In this document: in pieces, positions 25,519 to 33,873 of the stretch
Layout: the number at the start of each line of letters is the position of its first letter
Numbering within the stretch: the stretch's first letter is position 1
Assembly (NCBI GenBank): GCA_009779195.1
Contig: WRET01000009.1
Coordinates: 1-62,915, forward strand
Origin: Micrococcales bacterium
GTDB lineage: Bacteria > Actinomycetota > Actinomycetes > Actinomycetales > Cellulomonadaceae
Length of the DNA stretch: 62,915 nucleotides
Reading direction: 5' to 3'
The notes under the pieces: model-generated
Told to the model about the DNA's origin: nothing
Databases searched by the model: none
Seen by the model: the letters and a program-made list of their open reading frames with translations, nothing else
Program-made: the position numbers and the translations under genes

Positions 25519-26438
25519 CCATGGACCACCACGACGACGCTCCTGACGCTCTGGCCGGACCACCTGAGCCTGGTTCTGCGGACGAGGGGGCCGTGCCCAG
25601 CCTCAGCGACCCAGGTCTCGAAGGCGGGCCTGACGAGGACCTCGACCTGGAGGACCCAGCGGACCAGGGGCCGCAGACGTCGCGGCGCGACATCCACCGT
25701 CCCAGCCGCGAGGGCCCGACCGGCTGGGCGGCGGTCAAGCTGCTGCTGGTTCCCCGCAAGGGCTCCAACCAGCTGGTGATCGCAGCGTTGTGCGCTGTGC
25801 TCGGGTTCGCTGTGGTCGTGCAGGTCCACCAGACCTCCGAGGCGGACCTGACGGGGCTGAGCCAGGCCGAGCTGGTCCGGATCGCCGACGCTGCGGCACA
25901 GCGGGCTGACGCACTGACCCAGGAGGCCGCAGACCTGGAGGCTGAGCGCGACGCCCTGGTCTCGAGCTCGGACACCCGTGCTGCGGCCTTGGCTGCTGCT
26001 GAGCGCAACGCCCTGGTGCAGGGGATCCTCGCCGGACGCCTGCCCGCCGTCGGGCCTGGTGTCGTGGTGACTGTCGACGACCCGTCCGGCACCGTGCGCC
26101 CGACCACCTTGCTCAACCTGCTCGAAGAGCTGCGCAACGCCGGGGCGGAGGCAGTGTCGGTCAACGATGTGCGTGTGGTGGCCAGCACTGCTTTCACCGG
26201 GTCTGCCGGGTCCGTCACGGTCGACGACCAGCGCCTGCGCGCCCCGTACACGTGGTCGGTGATCGGCGACCCCGCGACGATGGCCACAGCCCTGCAGATC
26301 CCTGGCGGGGCTGCCGCCGCGGTCTCGCGCGACGGGGGACAGCTCGACGTCGTCCAGGTCCAGCAGGTGAGCATCACCGCGACCCTCACTCCGCCCGAAC
26401 CGCTGTTTGCCACGCCCGTGCCCGAGGCCAAGAGCTGA
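25515..26438 (+). CDS. DUF881 membrane-anchored protein (second copy)
   Basis: This 307-residue paralogue of the protein at 24350 has a long acidic cytoplasmic N-terminus (about 80 residues), a membrane segment at about 88-106, a coiled coil (residues 115-165, Ala/Glu/Asp-rich), and the DUF881 domain (LPAVGPGVVVTVDDPSG, LRNAGAEAVSVNDVRVV, YTWSVIGDP). The C-terminus is acidic. It closes the overlapping set that begins with the phosphatidyltransferase; the next gene has its own promoter. Confidence 0.9.
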   Translation: MTMDHHDDAPDALAGPPEPGSADEGAVPSLSDPGLEGGPDEDLDLEDPADQGPQTSRRDIHRPSREGPTGWAAVKLLLVPRKGSNQLVIAALCAVLGFAVVVQVHQTSEADLTGLSQAELVRIADAAAQRADALTQEAADLEAERDALVSSSDTRAAALAAAERNALVQGILAGRLPAVGPGVVVTVDDPSGTVRPTTLLNLLEELRNAGAEAVSVNDVRVVASTAFTGSAGSVTVDDQRLRAPYTWSVIGDPATMATALQIPGGAAAAVSRDGGQLDVVQVQQVSITATLTPPEPLFATPVPEAKS

Positions 26439-26478
26439 GCCGGGTCCCGGTCGAGACCTGCCCCAACGCGGTACGTTG

Positions 26479-26506
26479 TTGTCTTGGCCCCCCGGGGCAA
26501 TAGGCT
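26479..26506 (+). promoter_or_regulatory. Predicted promoter of garA-ftsR
   Basis: TTGTCT (26479-26484) and TAGGCT (26501-26506) are 16 bases apart, 36 bases before the garA start. The -10 TAGGCT is of the type seen in actinobacterial vegetative promoters. The spacer contains a CCCC/GGGG palindrome. Confidence 0.5.
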
Positions 26507-26541
26507 AGGGACGATGCACGGACCACGACCCAGGAGGTGAC

Positions 26542-26994
26542 ATGGAACTGCCCGACTACAGGACGAGTGAGCCTGACACCACGATCAACTACGCAGGCAT
26601 CGAGCCGGCGGAGTCTGACGGGCTGCCACCAGTGAGGTTGTCCGCTGACGAGGCCGCAGCAGTGCAGGCGCTGCCGCCGACCTCAGCGCTGCTGATCCTG
26701 CACCATGGCCCGAGCGCGGGGGCGCGGTTCCTGCTCGACGGGGACGCCACGGTGGCCGGACGGTCCACATCGTCGGACATCTTCCTCGACGACGTCACAG
26801 TCTCGCGCCGGCACGCAGAGTTCGTCCGTGAGGACACGTCGTTCACCGTCAGCGACGTCGGTTCCCTCAACGGCACCTACGTGAACCGGGAGAGGATCGA
26901 GAAGCAACACCTGCTGCGTGGCGGTGACGAGGTCCAGATCGGCAAGTTCCGCATGACGTTCCACCCCAGCCCGGCGCGGGAGGCGACCGGGTGA
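26542..26994 (+). CDS. garA: FHA-domain regulator GarA/OdhI-like
   Basis: This 150-residue protein has a short N-terminal tail holding a Thr-Thr pair (PDTTINY) and a C-terminal forkhead-associated domain with GRSTSSDIFLDDVTVSRRHAEF and DVGSLNGTYVN. In GarA and OdhI, phosphorylation of one of two tail threonines by PknG or PknB makes the FHA domain bind its own tail, which releases 2-oxoglutarate dehydrogenase and glutamate dehydrogenase from control. The kinase motif here differs from the usual ETTS, but the tail position is the same. A PknG-like kinase is encoded at 4.3-7.2 kb. The gene overlaps ftsR by four bases; gcvH, which precedes garA in mycobacteria, is absent. Confidence 0.88.
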   Translation: MELPDYRTSEPDTTINYAGIEPAESDGLPPVRLSADEAAAVQALPPTSALLILHHGPSAGARFLLDGDATVAGRSTSSDIFLDDVTVSRRHAEFVREDTSFTVSDVGSLNGTYVNRERIEKQHLLRGGDEVQIGKFRMTFHPSPAREATG

Positions 26995-27776
26995 GTGCTG
27001 AGCCGCGACGGGTCTCACACCCCGCTGCTGCGCCCCCGGGCCCTGTGGTCACGGTTCCTGCGGTGCCCGACGACGAGCCGGGGCTGTGGCCCCACGGCAT
27101 CTCTCGGCGAGCCACCATGCGGATCTCCGACGCCCTGGCGGCGCTGCATGTGGAGTTCCCGACTATGTCGCCCTCGCGCCTGCGGTTCTTGGAAGACCAG
27201 GGTCTGGTGCTCCCCGAACGCACTCCCGCGGGCTACCGCAAGTACTCCCCGGCAGACGTCGAACGTGTGCGCTACGTCCTGCGCCAGCAACGTGACCGCT
27301 ACCTGCCGTTGAAAGTGATCGGCGAACAGCTCGCCGCCCTGGACGCCGGGCAGACCACCGAACCGGTGCCGCGGGCCCGGCTGGCCACACGCGACGGGGT
27401 CGCGGCGACCCGCCAGCGTTGGTCGGTCGGCACCCTGGCCGCTGATGCAGGGGTGCCCGACTCTTTCGTGGCTGACCTCGTCGATGCTGGTGTGCTGCGG
27501 CCAGGGCCCCGCGGGATCTTCGAAGCCGGTGACCTGGAGGTCGTCCACGCCGCCGTACGCTTGGCCCAGCACGGGATCGACCCGCGCCACCTGCGGGCGT
27601 TCCGCACCTCCGCCGACCGCCAGCTCGACCTCATCGAGCAGGTCGTGGCGCCGTTGCGCGAGCAGAAGGTCAACGCGGGAACCGCCCAGGCTGGGAGCCT
27701 GGCCGCCGAGATCGGCGAGCTGTGCGCCCAGATGCACACCGCGTTGCTGCGTTCGGCTGTCGCCCACCTGGCCTGA
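26991..27776 (+). CDS. ftsR: MerR-family regulator FtsR-like
   Basis: The 261-residue protein has a MerR-type winged helix (MRISDALAALHVEFPTMSPSRLRFLEDQGLV, KYSPADVERVRYVLRQQRDRYLPLKVI) and a long C-terminal region with a second helical block (VVHAAVRLAQHGIDPRHLRAF). This corresponds to Rv1828 of M. tuberculosis and FtsR of C. glutamicum, an activator of ftsZ transcription, in the same place behind garA. Starts at GTG with a four-base overlap with garA. Confidence 0.88.
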   Translation: MSAEPRRVSHPAAAPPGPVVTVPAVPDDEPGLWPHGISRRATMRISDALAALHVEFPTMSPSRLRFLEDQGLVLPERTPAGYRKYSPADVERVRYVLRQQRDRYLPLKVIGEQLAALDAGQTTEPVPRARLATRDGVAATRQRWSVGTLAADAGVPDSFVADLVDAGVLRPGPRGIFEAGDLEVVHAAVRLAQHGIDPRHLRAFRTSADRQLDLIEQVVAPLREQKVNAGTAQAGSLAAEIGELCAQMHTALLRSAVAHLA

Positions 27777-27990
27777 GCCTGGAACCACCGCCTCGGGCCC
27801 CTGGCGCACGTCGCCAGGCCTGCGCTGACGGTGTTGTCACTGACCAGCCCGCCCTCACCGCACCGCCGTGCCACCGCAGCTGCCTGGTGAGGCTCACCAT
27901 GGTGAAACGCGGTGGATCCAGGCAGACGGCACGCCGACGGGTTTTGGCCGCACCGCGCGTGACAGCGGCGGCACGCGTAGCGTGGAGGCT

Positions 27991-28494
27991 ATGACCAGCC
28001 AGGCGTGGGTACCGGTCCAGCTCGTAGGGGTCCGTGCGGCGGACGACGAGACGGTCGTCCTGCTGCTCGACGGCGTGGCTGGTCTTCTCGTTCCCATCCT
28101 CGTCGGCCGGTCAGAGGCCGCGGCCATCGCCGCAGCCCAGGCTGGCCTTGTCCCGCCGCGGCCCATGACCCACGACCTGCTGCGGTCGGTGATCGACACC
28201 CTGGGGGCACGGGTGGAGCGTGTGGAGATCGTCCGATTGGAGCACGGAGTTTTCTTCGCTGAGCTGGTCTTCGCCGACGGTACCCGTGTGGACTCGCGCG
28301 CCTCGGACGCTATCGCCTTGGCGCTGCGTGCCCGTTGCCCGATCCTGTGTGCCTCGGGGGTCTTGCACACCGCTGGGGTGACGGTGCAGGTCAGCTCCGC
28401 CCAGGACGACCTGGAAGAGTTCCGTGAGTTCCTCGAGGACGTCAAGGCAGCCGACTTCGACACAGCACCGGACCAGAGCCCACACGAAGAGTGA
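27991..28494 (+). CDS. Bifunctional nuclease family protein (BFN, DUF151)
   Basis: A 167-residue protein with the DUF151 core: LLLDGVAGLLVPILVGRSEAAAIA, RPMTHDLLRSVIDTLGARVERVEI, FFAELVF, DSRASDAIALALR. An acidic tail follows. The M. tuberculosis homologue Rv1829 lies in the same cluster between the FtsR and the next MerR gene. A plant member has nuclease activity; bacterial function is unproven. The start is ATG 27991 after a GTGGAGG site. The 214 bases in front (27777-27990) hold a CACCATGGTG palindrome at about 27896 but no gene. Confidence 0.9.
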   Translation: MTSQAWVPVQLVGVRAADDETVVLLLDGVAGLLVPILVGRSEAAAIAAAQAGLVPPRPMTHDLLRSVIDTLGARVERVEIVRLEHGVFFAELVFADGTRVDSRASDAIALALRARCPILCASGVLHTAGVTVQVSSAQDDLEEFREFLEDVKAADFDTAPDQSPHEE

Positions 28495-28552
28495 GTATCG
28501 ACCTCTGGTTGAACGTGAGACATGAAGTGCGCGACACGCCCGCCGGTGTTCG

Positions 28553-28581
28553 TTGCACCAGCGCTGCCCGACCCCTAGCGT
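28553..28581 (+). promoter_or_regulatory. Predicted promoter of the second merR gene
   Basis: TTGCAC (28553-28558) and TAGCGT (28576-28581) are 17 bases apart, with a GAGGAGG ribosome-binding site and GTG start at 28606 downstream. The spacing is optimal; the -10 matches moderately. Confidence 0.45.
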
Positions 28582-28605
28582 AAGGGATAGACGAGGAGGC
28601 GACCG

Positions 28606-29226
28606 GTGAGCAGAAACGAGCAGACCAAGCCCGTCCCTGCGGTGCCAGCACGAGAGGTGCCAGCCCGCGAGGTCACGGCTGGTGCGCAGGGCCTGTTGTT
28701 CACCGACGACCTGCCCGAGCTTGACGACCGAGCCGGGTACCGCGGCCCCACTGCGTGCCGTGCCGCCGGGATCACCTACCGCCAGCTCGACTACTGGGCC
28801 CGCACCGGCCTGGTCGAACCGTCGGTCCGCTCCGCGTCCGGCTCAGGCACCCAACGCCTGTACTCGTTCCGCGACGTCCTGGTGCTCAAAGTCGTCAAAC
28901 GCCTGCTGAACACGGGCGTCTCCCTGCAGCAGATACGCACCGCTGTGGCCCACCTGCGCGAACGCGGTATCGAAGACCTGGCCCAGATCACCTTGATGTC
29001 CGACGGCGCCTCGGTCTACGAGTGCACCTCCACCGACGAGGTCATCGACCTCGTCCAAGGCGGCCAGGGCGTCTTCGGTATCGCCGTCGGCCGCGTCTGG
29101 CGCGAAGTCGAAGGCACCCTGTCGACCCTCCCCACCGAACAACCCGTCGAGCACCAGCCCATCGACGAGACCACCCCCCTGCGTGACGAGCTCGCCGAAC
29201 GCCGCCGCCAGCGCTCTGCCGGTTGA
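28606..29226 (+). CDS. MerR-family regulator (Rv1830-like)
   Basis: The 206-residue protein has a disordered N-terminus with a repeated VPAREVPAREV stretch, then a MerR helix-turn-helix (PTACRAAGITYRQLDYWARTGLVEPS, SGTQRLYSFRDVLVLKVVKRLL) and a C-terminal region QITLMSDGASVYECTSTDEVIDLVQGGQGVFGIAVG that is typical of the actinobacterial family next to garA/ftsR. The C-terminal tail is Arg/Glu-rich. The last 74 bases are repeated at 30158-30231 beyond the HigBA module, a sign that something inserted at or recombined with the 3' end of this gene. Confidence 0.88.
   Translation: MSRNEQTKPVPAVPAREVPAREVTAGAQGLLFTDDLPELDDRAGYRGPTACRAAGITYRQLDYWARTGLVEPSVRSASGSGTQRLYSFRDVLVLKVVKRLLNTGVSLQQIRTAVAHLRERGIEDLAQITLMSDGASVYECTSTDEVIDLVQGGQGVFGIAVGRVWREVEGTLSTLPTEQPVEHQPIDETTPLRDELAERRRQRSAG
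29153..29226 (+). repeat. Left copy of a 74-bp direct repeat (merR 3' end)
   Basis: The last 74 bases of the merR gene, including its TGA, are 69/74 identical to 30158-30231. The five differences lie at third codon positions or are conservative. The two copies bracket the HigBA module. Confidence 0.9.
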
Positions 29227-29331
29227 TACAGCCGTCCATCCACGACACACCGCAAAACCATGGGTTCGTTCACCGTGTCGGACGAACCGGCAATTTCTGG
29301 TCGTGTGGGGGAGGGTTCAGCCGTGGGCTGT

Positions 29332-29685
29332 TCAGGCGGCGTTGGTGAGGTCGACGTGGACGTGCTGCCCGGCGACGGTCCCGGTCAGGGCGATGTCTTG
29401 CATGCCGGCTGCGGTAAGGTAGTCAACGAGGGTGGACAGCAGGGCGTCGCGCTGGTTCTCGATGCGGGAGACCTGGCCCTGGGTGACGCCGAGCCGCTGG
29501 GCGAGCTCGACCTGGGTGAGCTCGGCGGCCTTGCGGATCGTGGCCAGGCTCATGGCGTGGGCACGGTCGGCCGCGTGCATCTCGGCGACGCCGGCGGCCA
29601 CGTCGGCGGCGAGCTCGGGGTCGGCGGCGAGCGTGGCCTTGATGCGCTCGTTGCGGGGGGTGAACCCTGGCAGGTGGTCGGTCAT
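29332..29685 (-). CDS. XRE-family antitoxin (HigA-like)
   Basis: This 117-residue protein has a helix-turn-helix ELTQVELAQRLGVTQGQVSRIE at about residues 54-75, preceded by a helical region (LAADVAAGVAEMHAADRAHA) and followed by a short beta-rich tail. It is encoded after its toxin with a four-base overlap, the order of HigBA modules. As in other HigA proteins it should neutralise the toxin and repress the module promoter. A paralogous pair lies at 55674-56464. Confidence 0.9.
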   Translation of the reverse strand: MTDHLPGFTPRNERIKATLAADPELAADVAAGVAEMHAADRAHAMSLATIRKAAELTQVELAQRLGVTQGQVSRIENQRDALLSTLVDYLTAAGMQDIALTGTVAGQHVHVDLTNAA

Positions 29686-30098
29686 GTCTCCTCCTGGTTC
29701 TTCTCGTTCGTCTCAGAGGCGACCTGGCGGCGGTACCGGTCGATCGCCTGGTCGGCCCGGGTCCCGACCGTGGAATAGAAAACGTCGCCCATCTGCGCCT
29801 TGTTGTTGGCGAACAGCGCGATGACCGCGTGGATGTCGTCGGGGAACCACACGATGGTCCGCACCGCTACCCCCGGCCGGTACGGGTGGGCGAGCCGCCA
29901 CACAGTGTGCGTGCGCGACTGGCGCACCCGCTTGAGCGTCACCGTGTCTTGCGACGGCGCTGCGGTCAGTTCTGCGAGGTACTCCAGCTGCCGCAGGACC
30001 AGCCTGTAGACCTGCCCCGCGTCGGGGTCGGTCCCGGCACGGTCTTCGAGAGCGTCGAACCAGCTCTCGAACTCGGCGGTCCAGTCGATCAGCACCAC
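29682..30098 (-). CDS. RelE/HigB-like toxin (phage Gp49-like family)
   Basis: The 138-residue basic protein has the HigB/Gp49-type layout: FESWFDALEDRAGTDPDAG, LKRVRQSRTHTVWRLAHPY, RTIVWFPDDIHAVIALFANNK and GDVFYSTVGTRADQAIDRY. Such toxins cleave mRNA on the ribosome. A TTGCAT/CATAAT promoter-like pair (18-base spacing) stands on the minus strand immediately upstream, at about 30108-30137, partly overlapping a repeated TACAACATGCAAC-type sequence that could be the operator. The antitoxin gene follows with overlap. Confidence 0.88.
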   Translation of the reverse strand: MVLIDWTAEFESWFDALEDRAGTDPDAGQVYRLVLRQLEYLAELTAAPSQDTVTLKRVRQSRTHTVWRLAHPYRPGVAVRTIVWFPDDIHAVIALFANNKAQMGDVFYSTVGTRADQAIDRYRRQVASETNEKNQEET

Positions 30099-30157
30099 TC
30101 AATTATGCGCCACAACAGATACAACATGCAACTCATAGTGCCGGGTCGACGCTCCCT

Positions 30158-30231
30158 ACCAGCCCATCGACGAGACCACCCCCCTGCGTGACGAGCTGGC
30201 CGAACGCCGCCGCCAACGCTCCGCTGGCTGA
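30158..30231 (+). repeat. Right copy of the 74-bp direct repeat
   Basis: A second copy of the merR 3' end (ACCAGCCCATCGACGAGACC at its left edge, TGA at its right), with no start of its own. The interval between the copies holds only the HigBA pair. The IS30 element begins 17 bases further on. Confidence 0.9.
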
Positions 30232-30248
30232 GACACCCGTCCCGATCT

Positions 30249-31583
30249 ACGGCATCGTTCAGAAATCACGAACCCGTTCAGGCAGAGTCAAGCGGTGGTT
30301 GCATCATTGCTGGTGAGGTAGTCGTTGAGTGCTTGGGCGGGGGTGCGTAGGCCGAGTGTGGGGCGGGGGCGGGCGTTGAGGGTGTCTTGGACGTGGCGGA
30401 TCTGTTCGGGGGTCCACACCGACAGGTCGGTGCCTTTGGGGAACCAGAAGCGCAGCAGCCGGTTGGTGTTCTCGTTGGTGCCGCGTTGCCAGGGGCTGTG
30501 GGGGTCGGCGAAGTAGACCGGTGCGCGCAGCTGCAGCTGGATGTGTTTCCAGGAGGCCATCTCCCAGCCGCGGTCCCAGGTCACCGACCGGCGTAGGTGG
30601 GCTGGCAGGTCGCTCATCTGGCAGATCATCGCCTTGGCGACGGCCTCGGCGTTGTGGGCCGGCAGGTGCAGCAAGACCACGAACCGGGTGGTTCGCTCCA
30701 CGAGGGTCCCGATCGCCGAGCGGTGTCCGGCCCCGACGATCAGGTCTCCTTCCCAGTGCCCAGGCACTGCCCGGTCGGCGACCGTGGGCGGGCGCTGGCT
30801 GATCGTCAACGCCCCGGCCAGGGCCGCGGCGTTGCCGCGTGGGCGGGTCGTGGCCCGGTGCTTGCGGGCGGTGCGCCCGGTCGGCAACCGCCGGGCCAGG
30901 TCCTTGCGCAGCCCGCCGCGGGCCTGCACGTACAGGGCCTGGTAGATCGTCTCGTGGCTCACCTGCCAAGTCTGGTCGTCGCCGTGGTCGCGCGCCAGCA
31001 CCTTGGCGACCAGGCCCGGCGACCAACCCTGGTCCAACCACCCGGTGACCTGGGCGGCCAACGCCGGGTTCGCGACCAGCTTGGGCGTCTTGGGCCGGGC
31101 CCGTCGCGCCGCCGCGGCCCGCTGGGCCCACCCCGAGCGGTACACCCCGTCAGGCCCACGGTTACGGGCCACCTCCCTGGAGACCACTGACCTGTCACGG
31201 CCGACCAGCCGCCCAACCGCAGCCAGCGACAGCCCCTGGGCCAGCCCGGCCTGGATGACCGCACGGTCCTCACCGTCGAGGAACCTGCCCTGCTTGACCC
31301 GCGGGGGACCCAACGGCTCGACCAGCCCACCACGCGCACCAGGGGCGAACGGCCTGTCCACCGCCGCCACCACCCACGGACGCACCGAGCTGGCAGGGAC
31401 CCCAACCTCCCGCGCCGCCGCCCTCATCGACGAACCGGCAAGCACCAAAGCCACCACCCGCTCGCGCACATCTGCACCCATCGCCACACCACGTGCCACC
31501 TTGACCTCCTCACCACGCTGGTGCAACGACTATGAATCCAAGTCACCATGGTGAATGGGTTCGTGATTTCTGAACGATGCCGT
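30249..31583 (-). mobile_element. IS30-family insertion sequence, apparently complete
   Basis: The element is 1335 bp with perfect 27-bp terminal inverted repeats (ACGGCATCGTTCAGAAATCA... at 30249-30275 and its complement at 31557-31583). One transposase gene fills the interior. I see no clear 2-3 bp target duplication at the borders. It sits between the right copy of the merR 3' repeat and the end of the HEAT-repeat gene, whose stop is 11 bases away. Confidence 0.93.
30288..31526 (-). CDS. IS30-family transposase
   Basis: A 412-residue transposase with N-terminal helix-turn-helix regions (ERVVALVLAGSSMRAAAREV, LSLAAVGRLVGRDRSVVSRE) and the DDE catalytic core of IS30: GHWEGDLIVG (D), SVTWDRGWEMA (D), and PWQRGTNENTNRLLRFWFPK (E). 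The frame is intact, so the element may be active. A start at the internal ATG near residue 16 is also possible. Confidence 0.96.
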   Translation of the reverse strand: MHQRGEEVKVARGVAMGADVRERVVALVLAGSSMRAAAREVGVPASSVRPWVVAAVDRPFAPGARGGLVEPLGPPRVKQGRFLDGEDRAVIQAGLAQGLSLAAVGRLVGRDRSVVSREVARNRGPDGVYRSGWAQRAAAARRARPKTPKLVANPALAAQVTGWLDQGWSPGLVAKVLARDHGDDQTWQVSHETIYQALYVQARGGLRKDLARRLPTGRTARKHRATTRPRGNAAALAGALTISQRPPTVADRAVPGHWEGDLIVGAGHRSAIGTLVERTTRFVVLLHLPAHNAEAVAKAMICQMSDLPAHLRRSVTWDRGWEMASWKHIQLQLRAPVYFADPHSPWQRGTNENTNRLLRFWFPKGTDLSVWTPEQIRHVQDTLNARPRPTLGLRTPAQALNDYLTSNDATTA

Positions 31584-31593
31584 GGGGGAGGGG

Positions 31594-32931
31594 TCACAGG
31601 GACTGGAGGATGTAAGTGGCGGTGCCGCGGACGGCGGTGTCGGGGTCGTCGGTTGCGGCACGGACAGTGTCGGTGTGGACGTAGAGGCGCAGGTGGTACC
31701 AGTCGTTGAGACTGAGCAGGGCTAGTCGGCGCACTGTCGGGTCAGGATCGTCGCGGACCAGACTGACGATAGTGTCCAGGGCGGCGTCGGCGGCCTGACC
31801 CTGCTGGCTGCGGTCGATGACGCTCACAGCATGCCAACGGATCACGGGATAGGCAGAAGCCATGCCGCGGATGGCTTCAGGTATGTCCTCCGGGCTGATG
31901 GTGCGGTAACCGCTCCCAGGCCTCAGTTCGTCGGCAATGGCTGTCGCCCACTCGGGGTGGGTGTCGAGCACCTCGGTAAGAAGCCCGTAGTCCAATGGCG
32001 TCTTGGTGCGAGCCTCGTTGACGAACGATGTGTATGGAGCCGTGACCGCCGAGGTGATGTCATCGGCTGGGAGGTTGCTCGCCAGCACAATGTCGGTTCG
32101 GCCCAGCCGGACCAACGCTCTGCCCACCCATGCCGAACCGGCTGGGTCACGCTTTGTCGTCGCCAAGGTCTGGGTTAGGCCTTCTATCACTGTGGGGGCG
32201 GGTATTGCGATGTCGGCGAGCAACTTTGCTGCTGTCCACCTGGTGCGCTTGTCGCCCAGCAGTGGCACAAGGGCACCGATCGCGTCCTCTTCGGCATCGA
32301 CCAGACCATGCGCCGCATCCTCGAGGAACCTGGCGTCGTCGCGTTTGAGGATCGTGCAGTACTGCTCGACGCGGTCGAGGACAGGCAACTCCTTGATCTG
32401 GGCGAGCCTGTCGTAGATGGCGGCCTCATACGGGAACCAGCGTGTGCCTTCGCCTGGGCGTAGGCAGGCCGTTGCGACCTGGTAGTCGTCATCGCTAGCC
32501 ATGACGACAATGACGAAATCGGGACCGGTGGTGCCGTTGTCCTCCAGCCGCTGCCGGGACCGTTTCGCGACGTCGACCATAACGTCCATGAGGTGGTCGT
32601 AGGTGGGGCTCTCCCAGTTGACATGAAGGGTGGTGACATCCTCGTCACTGAGCTGGGACTCCCAGTGCTCCCAGCGGTCTTCAGGCATCCAGTGGTCGAC
32701 CTGGTTCTCCCATTCGATCGCGAGCCATACATCCTCGCCCAGGTCTTCTTGCTCGTCTTTGGAAAGAAGGGCCAGGCCCCCGATTTCGATCACGCCGACC
32801 CGGTCCGTGTAGGGCTTGTGCAGAGCAGCGGCGACAAACTCGGTGTCGGAGTGGTCAGCAAGTGTCTGCGTGATTGAGGCGGCGGCCCCCTCGACCATCT
32901 CCTCGGCCATCTGCGTCCAGTTCAGTGCCAT
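31594..32931 (-). CDS. DUF4303-like protein with C-terminal HEAT-like repeats
   Basis: The N-terminal 190 residues resemble DUF4303 proteins (LGEDVWLAIEWENQVDHWMPEDRWEHW; PDFVIVVMASDDD). The rest is a helical solenoid of HEAT-like repeats (DAIGALVPLLGDKRTRWTAAKLL; DPTVRRLALLSLNDWY; DPDTAVRGTATYILQSL). Relatives occur among immunity proteins of contact-dependent and polymorphic toxin systems, but no toxin is adjacent. Base composition is lower in G+C than in the housekeeping neighbours, which fits a horizontally acquired gene. The stop lies 11 bases from the IS30 end, so the original 3' end could have been altered. Confidence 0.6.
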   Translation of the reverse strand: MALNWTQMAEEMVEGAAASITQTLADHSDTEFVAAALHKPYTDRVGVIEIGGLALLSKDEQEDLGEDVWLAIEWENQVDHWMPEDRWEHWESQLSDEDVTTLHVNWESPTYDHLMDVMVDVAKRSRQRLEDNGTTGPDFVIVVMASDDDYQVATACLRPGEGTRWFPYEAAIYDRLAQIKELPVLDRVEQYCTILKRDDARFLEDAAHGLVDAEEDAIGALVPLLGDKRTRWTAAKLLADIAIPAPTVIEGLTQTLATTKRDPAGSAWVGRALVRLGRTDIVLASNLPADDITSAVTAPYTSFVNEARTKTPLDYGLLTEVLDTHPEWATAIADELRPGSGYRTISPEDIPEAIRGMASAYPVIRWHAVSVIDRSQQGQAADAALDTIVSLVRDDPDPTVRRLALLSLNDWYHLRLYVHTDTVRAATDDPDTAVRGTATYILQSL

Positions 32932-32967
32932 GCCCCTGAGACTACTGGTGCTCGTTGGCTGTTGTTG

Positions 32968-33738
32968 CTAGGCGGCTTCTCTGCGGGTGGTGCGCAGGGC
33001 GCGTTCGAGGAGGGTGTCGAAGGCGGTGGACAGCTCGTGGGCGGGGTTTCCGGGCCAGGCGTGGATGGGGCGGGCGGCGCCCTGGGCTTGTTGGAGGGCG
33101 GCGCGTTCGGGGATCGTGGGGCTCAGGACGAGGGGGCCGTACATCTGGTCCAGCTCGGCCAGGCGGTAGGTCTGCTCGGTGGAACGGGAGCGGACGCGGT
33201 TCACGACGATACCCAGGGGCTGGAGGGTGGGGGCCTGTTCGCGGCGCAGCTCGTCGATCGTGCGCAGGGCCCGGGCGACAGCCATGACGGCGAACAGCCC
33301 CGGTTCGGTGACGACGAGAGCACGGTCCGCGGCGGTGAGGCCGGTGCGTGTCAGCGCGCCCAGCGAGGGAGGGCAGTCGATGATGGCCATGTCGTAGCCA
33401 GAGGTGGTGCCCAGGGCTGTGCGCAGGTTGCCGATATGCTCGCCGGGTTTGTCGTGCTCGATCGACCGTTCGGTCCCGATGATCACGTCCAGACCAGCAT
33501 CGACCCACGTCGAAGCAGAGATCGCGGCGTGGACGGTCGTGGGCGTCGGGTCGGCGAGCACGTCTGCCACAGCGGCTGCTGCGGGCATGGGCTGCAACGC
33601 CATCGTCGCGTCGCCCTGGGGGTCCATGTCCACGACCAGTGTGGTCAGCCCGTACTCCAGCGCCGCCGACGCCAGGCCGAGAGTGACCGAGGTCTTGCCG
33701 ACTCCACCTTTGAGACTTGTCACTGCGAGCACTAGCAC
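32968..33738 (-). CDS. Orphan ParA/Soj-family ATPase
   Basis: This 256-residue P-loop ATPase has the deviant Walker A motif KGGVGKTS with the signature lysine at its start, VVDMDPQGDAT, and the Walker B-type IIDCPPSLG. There is no parB or parS-like array beside it. ParA-type proteins move chromosomes, plasmids or large protein complexes. The position near a candidate dif site and away from oriC argues against chromosome ParA, but the target cannot be inferred. It stands on the minus strand next to the island containing IS30 and HigBA. Confidence 0.9.
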   Translation of the reverse strand: MLVLAVTSLKGGVGKTSVTLGLASAALEYGLTTLVVDMDPQGDATMALQPMPAAAAVADVLADPTPTTVHAAISASTWVDAGLDVIIGTERSIEHDKPGEHIGNLRTALGTTSGYDMAIIDCPPSLGALTRTGLTAADRALVVTEPGLFAVMAVARALRTIDELRREQAPTLQPLGIVVNRVRSRSTEQTYRLAELDQMYGPLVLSPTIPERAALQQAQGAARPIHAWPGNPAHELSTAFDTLLERALRTTRREAA

Positions 33739-33873
33739 AGTACAACGCTAGCCGTGACTGTCGTCGGACACGAACCTGAGAGCTCAGCCACCGCCTGACG
33801 GCCTCCTGTGCACCAGCGACGACGTGGCTGTGAGCACAGGTTGGACGGTTGACGGCATGATAGGGGGGTGCAG

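Noticed and set aside
30288..31131. 275-codon Pro/Arg-rich frame within the IS30 element
   Set aside because: Same strand but a different frame from the transposase, with no motif; a shadow frame and not a frameshifted OrfB.
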